From NCBI GenBank assembly GCA_003508605.1, contig DNUB01000116.1:1-5046 (forward strand): a stretch of 5,046 bases of DNA. The letters run 5' to 3'. A program made the position numbers and the translations under genes. How positions within the stretch are numbered: the stretch's first letter is position 1; the number at the start of each line of letters is the position of its first letter. This stretch comes from Oscillospiraceae bacterium. Its GTDB lineage: Bacteria; Bacillota; Clostridia; Oscillospirales; Ruminococcaceae. Shown piece after piece: positions 1-5,046 of the stretch. The notes below the pieces were generated by a model, which did not search any database, was not told where the DNA came from, and saw nothing but the letters and a program-made list of their open reading frames with translations.

Positions 1-2403
1 CTTATTCTTGCCCGTATTGCGCTCTTTTCTCAAAACAGGCTTTTTGACCGAGCTTTCCAGGGTTTCATACACCTTAGCGGATACGTTGTCCTTTACAAGA
101 GCGTTGTCTAACACCGTTTCAATGCTCTTTGCGGGAATAAAGCGCACATTTTCCTTTACCACCTCGTCTACGTCCTCTAAATCGGGCTTGTTTTCATAGG
201 GCATTATTACGGTTTTTACTCCCGCCTTGTAGGCGGCCATTGACTTTTCTCTCAGTCCTCCGATAGGCAGCACCTTTCCGTGAAGAGTGATTTCCCCCGT
301 CATTGCCACCTCTCGTTTTACGGGGATACCCGACAATGCGGAAATAAGGGCGGTGGTCATGGTAACTCCCGCCGAAGGTCCGTCCTTAGGAACAGCCCCC
401 TCGGGAGCGTGAATGTGCAGATCCTTGTTCTTGTAAAATTCGGGATCGATATTGTATTTGTCCGCAAGGCTTCTTGCAAGGCTGACCGCAATTTTGCCCG
501 ATTCCGTCATTACTTCTCCCAACGAGCCGGTAAGCTCCAGCTTTCCCGTACCGTTCATCACCAGAACCTCAAGAGGCATGGTAACTCCCCCTGCCGAAGT
601 CCAAGCCAAGCCCGTTACCGCACCGATTTCGTCCTGTTCGGGTAGGTTTTCGGGAAGATACTTTTTAACGCCTAAGAAGTCCTTGAGATTATTTTCCGTT
701 ACGGTTACCCTTGCTTCGCCTTCAACAAGCTTTTTTGCGGCTTTTCTGCAAAGGGCGGCAATGCGCTGTTCAAGCTTGCGCACTCCTGCTTCTTTGGTGT
801 AAAAGTCTATTACGGAATAAACGGCGCTGTCGGCGATTTTTACCTGCGAAGCCTTTTCGCCGTGCTTTTTAAGCTGCTTTGGTATCAGGTGCTTTTTGGC
901 GATATTGAACTTTTCCTCTCTTGTGTAGCTGGGCAGCTCAATGATCTCCATACGGTCGAGAAGGGGAGCGGGGATAGTGTCTAAGGAATTTGCGGTGGTA
1001 ATAAACATTACGTCGCTTAAATCAAGGGGAATTTCCAGAAAATGATCCGCAAAGGAAACGTTTTGTTCGGGGTCAAGCACTTCAAGCAGTGCGGAGGCAG
1101 GGTCGCCCTTATAATCCGAGCGCAGCTTGTCGATTTCGTCAAGCACTATAACGGGATTCATTGATTTTGCCTGTGAAATCGCTTTGATTATTCTTCCGGG
1201 CATTGCGCCTATGTAGGTCTTTCTGTGGCCTCTTATTTCCGCCTCGTCGCCGACGCCGCCCAATGAAATTCTTGCATAGGAGCGGTCGATCGCCTTTGCT
1301 ATGGATCTTCCCACCGAGGTTTTGCCCACTCCGGGAGGTCCTACCAGGCATAAAATCTGTCCCTTTACATCGGGATTTAAGGCGCGCACCGCAATGGTCT
1401 CAAGAATCCTGTCCTTGACCTTTTTAAGACCGTAATGATCCTTGTCAAGCTGCTTTTGCGCCTTTTCCATATTAACCCTTTTCGTGCTTTTAACATTCCA
1501 GGGCAGCTCCAGCACGGTATCAAGATAATTCCTGATAAGACCGTAATCCTGTGAGCCGGGCGACAGCTTCAACAGCTTTTCGGCGTCCTTTATCAGCTTT
1601 TCCTCGGTGTCGGCGTCGAACCCCGTCGCTCTTATTTTGTCCTGATATGCGTATGCCTCGTCAAGGGGATCTTCGTCGCCCAATTGCCTTGAGATAGCCC
1701 GGAGCTGCTCCCTCAGGTAATAGTCCCGCTGATTTTTGTCAAGGCTTTCGGTGACCTCCTCCGCTATCTCGTTTTCCAGCATTAAAATGTCGATTTCCTT
1801 TTCAAGAAGCTTCAAAAGCATATCCGCACGTTTTTTCTCCGAGGCGGTTTCCAGCAACGCCTGTTTATCCTCCACAGGCAGATATGTGTTAAAGACAATG
1901 AAATCCATAAGCGCATTTATGTTCTGCTCTGTCATTGCCGTCTGCTGCATCTCCTTGGGCATTCTGGGAGAATAGCTGCTGTAAATGGAAAAGCTGTCCT
2001 TTAAAGCTCTGAGGTAAGCCGCCGATTCGTCGGGGGATAAAAATGTATTTTTTCTGTCGTTAAAGGCTGTGGGAGAAGCCGCATAGTAGCTTTCCTCCCT
2101 GTGAAAGTCCTCTGCCTTTGCACGGTAAAGTCCCTCTACCAGCACCCGTGTATTTCCGTCGGGAGTTTTAAGGGTCTGTCTTATTTCGGCAACCACGCCG
2201 ATCTTATATACGTCCGAATTAACGGGATTATTTACCGAGGCGTCCTTCTGAGCCGTCAGAAATATCCTTCTGTCATTGTCCGAAGCCGCCTTCAGCGCAT
2301 TTACGGAATAATCTCTTGCCACGTCGAAGTGGAGTATCATCCGAGGGAAGATAACAAGTCCTCTCATAGGAATGGCGGGCATAAGAGCCGTTTTCTTTTT
2401 CAT
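1..2403 (-). CDS. lon: ATP-dependent protease La (Lon, LonA type), C-terminal end cut by the window edge
   Basis: Lon is a cytoplasmic homohexameric AAA+ serine protease that unfolds and degrades damaged proteins and selected regulators. I translated the minus strand as one open frame of 801 codons with no stop before the edge. In order it shows: N-terminal substrate-binding domain (about 1-205, opening [15 protein letters not shown]); helical linker with YYLREQL near 228-234 and LELPW ending at W302; AAA+ module with Walker A GPPGVGKT (355-362, K361), Walker B DEID (422-425), sensor-1 N472, arginine finger R484 and sensor-2 R542; protease domain with the Ser-Lys dyad S677 (in PKDGPSAG) and K720. 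These positions fall within a few residues of those in E. coli Lon, so it is presumably active. The chosen ATG follows GGAAAGGAG at 8-nt spacing; a second ATG at codon 8 lacks such a site. The visible tail is Lys/Arg-rich, and the length suggests the stop lies just outside. G385 replaces the usual Arg in the [12 protein letters not shown] motif. It is transcribed divergently from the MoxR operon. Confidence 0.97.
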   Translation of the reverse strand, partial: MKKKTALMPAIPMRGLVIFPRMILHFDVARDYSVNALKAASDNDRRIFLTAQKDASVNNPVNSDVYKIGVVAEIRQTLKTPDGNTRVLVEGLYRAKAEDFHREESYYAASPTAFNDRKNTFLSPDESAAYLRALKDSFSIYSSYSPRMPKEMQQTAMTEQNINALMDFIVFNTYLPVEDKQALLETASEKKRADMLLKLLEKEIDILMLENEIAEEVTESLDKNQRDYYLREQLRAISRQLGDEDPLDEAYAYQDKIRATGFDADTEEKLIKDAEKLLKLSPGSQDYGLIRNYLDTVLELPWNVKSTKRVNMEKAQKQLDKDHYGLKKVKDRILETIAVRALNPDVKGQILCLVGPPGVGKTSVGRSIAKAIDRSYARISLGGVGDEAEIRGHRKTYIGAMPGRIIKAISQAKSMNPVIVLDEIDKLRSDYKGDPASALLEVLDPEQNVSFADHFLEIPLDLSDVMFITTANSLDTIPAPLLDRMEIIELPSYTREEKFNIAKKHLIPKQLKKHGEKASQVKIADSAVYSVIDFYTKEAGVRKLEQRIAALCRKAAKKLVEGEARVTVTENNLKDFLGVKKYLPENLPEQDEIGAVTGLAWTSAGGVTMPLEVLVMNGTGKLELTGSLGEVMTESGKIAVSLARSLADKYNIDPEFYKNKDLHIHAPEGAVPKDGPSAGVTMTTALISALSGIPVKREVAMTGEITLHGKVLPIGGLREKSMAAYKAGVKTVIMPYENKPDLEDVDEVVKENVRFIPAKSIETVLDNALVKDNVSAKVYETLESSVKKPVLRKERNTGKNK

Positions 2404-2411
2404 ATATTTTT

Positions 2412-2420
2412 CTCCTTTCC
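2412..2420 (-). promoter_or_regulatory. Ribosome binding site of lon
   Basis: On the minus strand GGAAAGGAG ends 8 nt before the ATG at 2403, a near-ideal Shine-Dalgarno sequence for a Firmicute. It decides the start codon. Part of it (AAAGG) can pair with an upstream CCUUU to form a small hairpin, described separately. Confidence 0.85.
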
Positions 2421-2427
2421 AAAAAGG
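2414..2427 (-). promoter_or_regulatory. Candidate SD-masking hairpin in the lon leader
   Basis: In lon mRNA sense the sequence reads CCUUU-UUGG-AAAGG, a 5-bp stem with a 4-nt loop, and the 3' arm is part of the Shine-Dalgarno sequence. Such a marginal stem over the ribosome site is the general design of bacterial RNA thermometers (for example ROSE and fourU elements), and lon is a heat-shock gene in many bacteria. The pairing is seen in the sequence; the regulatory role is inference, because purine-rich SDs next to U-runs give short stems by chance. Confidence 0.35.
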
Positions 2428-2433
2428 GGCGAA

Positions 2434-2446
2434 GGGCGTTCAGCCC
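2434..2446 (-). promoter_or_regulatory. Second small hairpin in the lon leader
   Basis: In lon mRNA sense GGGC-UGAAC-GCCC can form a 4-bp GC stem with a 5-nt loop, just upstream of the SD hairpin. The same GGGC arm could instead pair with a second GCCC at 2427-2430, so two folds compete. No U-tract directly follows the stem, so it does not look like a terminator. Function unknown. Confidence 0.3.
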
Positions 2447-2463
2447 AAATATCCATGTCCGAA

Positions 2464-2478
2464 ACAAAAAATTTTTGT
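2464..2478. repeat. Perfect 7-bp inverted repeat in the lon leader
   Basis: ACAAAAA and TTTTTGT flank a single central A, giving a perfect 7-bp-arm palindrome about 20-35 bp downstream of the predicted lon transcription start. This would be a reasonable place for a repressor operator, or it could form an AU stem in RNA. The sequence is very AT-rich, so a chance palindrome is a real alternative. Confidence 0.35.
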
Positions 2479-2503
2479 AATAATTTCTTTATGCCGTTGT
2501 ATT

Positions 2504-2532
2504 ATTATACTCCATAGTTGTGATAAATGCAA
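2504..2532 (-). promoter_or_regulatory. Predicted sigma-A promoter of lon
   Basis: On the minus strand TTGCAT (2532-2527) and a perfect TATAAT (2509-2504) are separated by exactly 17 bp. The expected transcription start is near 2497, which gives a leader of about 94 nt before the ATG at 2403. The -35 box is only a partial match, so an upstream-binding factor could matter. I found no CIRCE (HrcA) inverted repeat and no CtsR heptad repeat near it, the usual Firmicute heat-shock operators. Confidence 0.7.
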
Positions 2533-2638
2533 GTAATTTTGTAAAGTAAATTGTGGAAACGCCCGGAGCTCGCTTAAGCCGTATCCGAAAATTAACAGGT
2601 TCTCATAATTAAGCAGGCTCAGGCGGCAAAATCATAAT
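2533..2638. other. Central part of the divergent intergenic region, no gene
   Basis: This stretch lies between the two divergent promoters and holds no plausible reading frame with a ribosome site. It contains an 8-bp palindrome GCTTAAGC at 2572-2579 next to GAGCTC, a single TTAACA hexamer at 2592-2597, and two copies of TCATAATT (2603-2610 and 2632-2639) 29 bp apart. None is strong enough to call as an operator alone. Confidence 0.5.
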
Positions 2639-2677
2639 TTCACAATTCGGTTACAATTCGTTTACAATTCCTTTTAA
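2639..2677 (+). promoter_or_regulatory. Array of 11-bp direct repeats, PhoP/PhoB-like response-regulator box
   Basis: Three tandem 11-mers occur without gaps at 2642-2652, 2653-2663 and 2664-2674 (ACAATTCGGTT, ACAATTCGTTT, ACAATTCCTTT). Read as hexamers they are TTCACA, GTTACA, TTTACA and TTTTAA, each separated by 5 bp. One repeat per helical turn is the signature of sites bound by OmpR/PhoB-family winged-helix response regulators, and the known B. subtilis PhoP box is a run of TT(A/T/C)ACA-like hexamers at this spacing. The array ends 4 bp before the -35 box of the MoxR promoter, a typical activator position. Identity of the regulator is inference; no regulator gene is in the window. Confidence 0.6.
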
Positions 2678-2681
2678 TCGG

Positions 2682-2710
2682 TTGCTTTTATAATAATTTT
2701 ATGTTATACT
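2682..2710 (+). promoter_or_regulatory. Predicted sigma-A promoter of the MoxR-DUF58 operon
   Basis: TTGCTT (2682-2687) and TATACT (2705-2710) are separated by 17 bp. The expected start is near 2717, leaving a leader of about 107 nt. The weak -35 box next to the 11-bp repeat array fits a promoter that needs an activator. Confidence 0.65.
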
Positions 2711-2808
2711 TTGAAAGTAATTGCACGAAAACAAATTTCCGACCGCAATATGGGTTTTCGTAAAATTTAAACGAGCAAAGCATAATAAATTCTACATAAA
2801 CAACAAAA

Positions 2809-2816
2809 GGACGGAG
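2809..2816 (+). promoter_or_regulatory. Ribosome binding site of the MoxR gene
   Basis: GGACGGAG lies upstream of the ATG at 2824, with 7 nt between the GGAG core and the start codon. It supports this start; no earlier in-frame start with a ribosome site is seen. Confidence 0.75.
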
Positions 2817-2823
2817 AGCGCAA

Positions 2824-3786
2824 ATGGAAATCAGCAGCGGACAGGTATACAGAAAGCTTGATGCGACTATCAGTGAAATAGAGAAGGCGATTGTGGGCAA
2901 GCGGGACATTATCACCGTTATTATGGTGTCATTGCTGGCGGGAGGTCATGTGCTTGTGGAGGACGTGCCGGGAACGGGCAAAACCACTCTTGCCTCCGCC
3001 TTGGGAAGGGCGACGGGCTTGGATTTTAAAAGGGCGCAGTTCACCCCCGACGTTACCGCCTCGGACATAACGGGCTTTAACCTTTTCAATAAAGAAACCA
3101 ACCGTTTTGAATTTCGCAGCGGAATTGCCATGACAAATATCCTTCTGGCGGACGAAATCAACAGAACCTCCCCTAAAACCCAATCCGCACTGCTTGAAGC
3201 GATGCAGGAAAGAAACGTTACCGTCGACGGAACGACCTATCGGCTGCCCCGTCCCTTTATGGTAATCGCCACACAGAACGAGCTGGGCTTTGTGGGCACC
3301 TTCCCGCTGCCCGAGGCGCAGCTGGATCGTTTTACCGTAAAGGTAAAGATGGGATATCCCACCGCAGAGCAGGAAATGAAGATACTTACCGACAGAAGCG
3401 GCAAGGATCCTCTTGACGATGTAACTGCAGTTTGCAGCGCAGAGGAATTGGAGCAGTATTTGGAGCTGACGGGACAGGTTCACGTAGACGATAAAATAGG
3501 GCAGTACATAGTAAGCTTTGTGTCCGCCACAAGAAAGCACCCCGCCGTTTTATTGGGCGCAAGCCCCAGAGCCTCTCTCGCCCTGATGAGATGCGCACAG
3601 GCTTTGGCTCTTATTTCGGGAAGAACCTATGTTATCCCCGAAGACGTATCCGTTATGATACCCTTTGTATTAAGCCACAGGATACATATAAAGCAGGAGG
3701 AAAAGATCAAGGGAGTTACCCCGGAGCATGTACTCGGCGATGTAAAGGCAAGCATAATGTATCCCTTTGGAAAGGAAAATGCTTAA
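2824..3786 (+). CDS. MoxR-family AAA+ ATPase
   Basis: MoxR ATPases are cytoplasmic AAA+ chaperones thought to help assemble or activate protein complexes, usually with a von Willebrand-A or DUF58 partner encoded beside them. The 320-residue product is of usual family length and complete. Visible motifs: Walker A in EDVPGTGKT (46-54, K53), the family stretch FTPDVTASDITGF (73-85), Walker B LLADEINR (107-114, D110/E111), KTQSALLEAMQE (118-129), sensor-1 N152, PLPEAQLDRF (161-170, arginine finger R169), and the lid domain with GASPRAS (245-251, sensor-2 R249) and GRTYVIPEDV (266-275). All ATPase residues are present. The segment after sensor 1 reads NELGFVGTFP, where Pro usually follows the Asn. 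It is first in an operon and overlaps the DUF58 gene by 8 bp, which suggests translational coupling. Clients are unknown, so I give no gene symbol. Confidence 0.95.
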   Translation: MEISSGQVYRKLDATISEIEKAIVGKRDIITVIMVSLLAGGHVLVEDVPGTGKTTLASALGRATGLDFKRAQFTPDVTASDITGFNLFNKETNRFEFRSGIAMTNILLADEINRTSPKTQSALLEAMQERNVTVDGTTYRLPRPFMVIATQNELGFVGTFPLPEAQLDRFTVKVKMGYPTAEQEMKILTDRSGKDPLDDVTAVCSAEELEQYLELTGQVHVDDKIGQYIVSFVSATRKHPAVLLGASPRASLALMRCAQALALISGRTYVIPEDVSVMIPFVLSHRIHIKQEEKIKGVTPEHVLGDVKASIMYPFGKENA

Positions 3787-4984
3787 AATGGCCGCCTACC
3801 GTATAGCTTATGCCGCTTTGCTGGCGGCTGCGCTTGCCTTTTCACAGATATATGCGGGGCATTTGTCCTCGGTGGTTCTGATAACCGTTCTGATTCTTCC
3901 CCTTGTTTCGCTGATTATGGCGGTAATAGTGCGGTTTTCGCTTAAGCTTGCCTTTGACTGCACTCCCGTCACGGTTGAAAGGGGAACGGAGGTTAAGGCT
4001 CGGCTTACCGTGAAAAACAGATCTCCTTTCCCTTGTTCGTCGCTTTTTATCACCGCTTCATTGTCCGACCCCGAGGATCAGAGAGGCTCCAAGCTGATTT
4101 TTTCATTGGGTATGCTTCAGACAAAGCAGCTTAATTTTATTTATCCCTCGAATTTCAGAGGCGAGTTTGAAATCACCGTCAGCAAAGTCTGTATTTATGA
4201 CATTTTGAAGCTTTTTAAGCTTAAAAAAGACGTTGACTTTAAAAAGAGCGTTTTGGTTGTGCCGAAAATTTACAATCCTATGGGATTCGGCGGCAGCGAT
4301 CTTGTCACCGAAGAGGAGGCTGCCGCTCAGACCTCGGATTATTCAGGCGGAGAACGCAGCTTTGTGAGAAAATACAATAACGGCGACGATATAAGAAAGA
4401 TCCACTGGAAGCTTTCCTCAAAGCAGGAGGATTATATGGTATGGACGGAAATAAAAAACCGTTTTCAGAGTGCGGTGGTCTTTTGCGACTTGTCCCGATA
4501 TTCCGACGATAAGGTGAGAAATGCCAAAAACGCCGACGCCGTAATCGAAATAGGCCTTGCGGCCTGCTTTTATAATATAAGGCAGGGAAGGGAATGCGTT
4601 CTTGCTTATTACAGCGAGGAATACGGGAAAACCTGCTTTATGCCCGTTTCTTCAATAAAGGAGCTTTACGATACCGCCATATTGACCGCCTCAATACAGG
4701 GCTATAAGGGCGAACCCTCCTTAGAGTCGGAGTCCGAAAAGCTTTTCAGTCAAAATGAAAATCCTCCTGCCACTCTTCTGATAACCTGTGACGGTTCGGA
4801 AAGCTTAGTTCGCACGGCAAAAAAAATTACCGCATATTCGGAGGTCTCGGTTATTCTTGTGGGAAATCCCCGGGGAACGGTGGAGAACAGCCTTAATTCG
4901 CTTAAAAAGGTGCGTTTTTCATCAATAGATCTCAATATCGACAGCGAAAAAATTTCAAAAGCATTGTCGCATATCTATCAATAA
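3779..4984 (+). CDS. DUF58 domain membrane-anchored protein, MoxR partner
   Basis: DUF58 proteins are the usual partners of MoxR ATPases; the domain contains a von Willebrand-A-like fold and probably contacts clients at the membrane. From the ATG at 3779 the product has 401 residues. Two hydrophobic helices (about 9-26 and 29-51) anchor it; a beta-rich segment follows (about 55-150), then the DUF58 signature YNNGDDIRKIHWK (199-211), and then a Rossmann-like part beginning VVFCDLSRYS. That last motif holds D237 and S239 but Y241 where a canonical DxSxS metal site has Ser, so metal binding is doubtful. Start choice is uncertain: TTG 3767 lacks an SD, ATG 3779 is close to GGAAAGG (3769-3775), and ATG 3788 lies 12 nt past it. 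The gene overlaps the end of the MoxR gene, so the two are surely co-transcribed. A transglutaminase-like gene often follows this pair, but none is visible before the edge. Confidence 0.92.
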   Translation: MLKMAAYRIAYAALLAAALAFSQIYAGHLSSVVLITVLILPLVSLIMAVIVRFSLKLAFDCTPVTVERGTEVKARLTVKNRSPFPCSSLFITASLSDPEDQRGSKLIFSLGMLQTKQLNFIYPSNFRGEFEITVSKVCIYDILKLFKLKKDVDFKKSVLVVPKIYNPMGFGGSDLVTEEEAAAQTSDYSGGERSFVRKYNNGDDIRKIHWKLSSKQEDYMVWTEIKNRFQSAVVFCDLSRYSDDKVRNAKNADAVIEIGLAACFYNIRQGRECVLAYYSEEYGKTCFMPVSSIKELYDTAILTASIQGYKGEPSLESESEKLFSQNENPPATLLITCDGSESLVRTAKKITAYSEVSVILVGNPRGTVENSLNSLKKVRFSSIDLNIDSEKISKALSHIYQ

Positions 4985-5046
4985 TCAAAATTCGGATGTC
5001 CTCCGCCCTTTGCGGCGAGCAAAAGGCATAGCCTCATTAGGCGGCG
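4985..5046. other. Structured GC-rich sequence after the DUF58 gene, cut by the edge
   Basis: No gene is recognisable; a short frame from ATG 4996 stops after 11 codons. The stretch is rich in overlapping self-complementarity: CCGC/GCGG (5003-5006 with 5012-5015), AGGC/GCCT (5024-5027 with 5031-5034), GCCT/AGGC (5031-5034 with 5039-5042), and a longer-range CCGCC/GGCGG (5003-5007 with 5040-5044). It could be the start of an intergenic repeat, a terminator whose U-tract lies outside, or a leader for the next gene. The window ends before this can be decided. Confidence 0.35.

Noticed and set aside
280..802. Overlapping plus-strand frames at 280-645 and 452-802
   Set aside because: They lie opposite the Lon protease domain, whose conserved motifs read cleanly on the minus strand.
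2101..2517. A 138-codon plus-strand frame over the lon 5' end and leader
   Set aside because: It is antisense to conserved Lon codons and lacks a ribosome site; low-complexity antisense translation.
2404..2540. Search for CIRCE or CtsR heat-shock operators at the lon promoter
   Set aside because: Neither the TTAGCACTC-N9-GAGTGCTAA palindrome nor GGTCAAA-type heptad repeats are present.
2527..2556. Similar AT-rich pieces upstream of the lon -35 box (AAGTAATTTTGT and AAGTAAATTGT), including one minus-strand TTTACA hexamer
   Set aside because: The spacing is 13 bp rather than 11 and only one hexamer matches, so I do not call a second response-regulator site.
2572..2579. 8-bp palindrome GCTTAAGC in the intergenic region
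   Set aside because: Too short and isolated to support an operator; the same 8 bp would arise by chance.
2929..3540. A 203-codon open frame on the minus strand inside the MoxR gene
   Set aside because: It is fully antisense to a clear AAA+ gene, has no ribosome site, and its translation is Cys/His/Arg-rich without a recognisable domain.
3767..3769. TTG as start codon of the DUF58 gene
   Set aside because: No Shine-Dalgarno sequence precedes it, while GGAAAGG lies just downstream and serves ATG 3779 or 3788.

Overview
The window looks like an ordinary chromosomal segment from a Gram-positive Firmicute of class Clostridia, perhaps an Oscillospiraceae/Ruminococcaceae-type gut bacterium. This placement is inferred from three things: strong purine-rich ribosome-binding sites, well-formed sigma-A promoters with 17-bp spacers, and the wording of the Lon protein (for example LCRKAAKK after sensor 2). 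No 16S or other taxonomic marker is present. I see no mobile element, CRISPR array, tRNA or rRNA.

Layout. Positions 2403 down to 1 (minus strand) carry a nearly complete lon gene for the ATP-dependent protease La. All catalytic motifs are intact and only the extreme C-terminus runs off the left edge. Positions 2404-2823 are a 420-bp divergent intergenic region. It holds a lon promoter with a roughly 94-nt leader, then a promoter for the rightward operon. Just upstream of that second promoter lies an array of 11-bp direct repeats resembling a PhoB/PhoP-type response-regulator box. Positions 2824-3786 (plus strand) encode a MoxR-family AAA+ ATPase. It overlaps the next gene, a membrane-anchored DUF58 protein ending at 4984. 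The last 62 bp hold GC-rich, self-complementary sequence but no gene that can be recognised.

How the genes relate. MoxR plus DUF58 is a widespread conserved pair, thought to act as an ATP-driven chaperone or assembly module whose DUF58 partner contacts client proteins at the membrane. A transglutaminase-like membrane protein often follows, but none is visible here. Lon is cytoplasmic quality-control proteolysis, so the divergent neighbours share a proteostasis theme; whether they are co-regulated is unknown. The parts most worth a second look are regulatory: the 11-bp repeat array before the MoxR promoter and a small hairpin that would cover the lon Shine-Dalgarno sequence. I found no convincing undescribed protein system.
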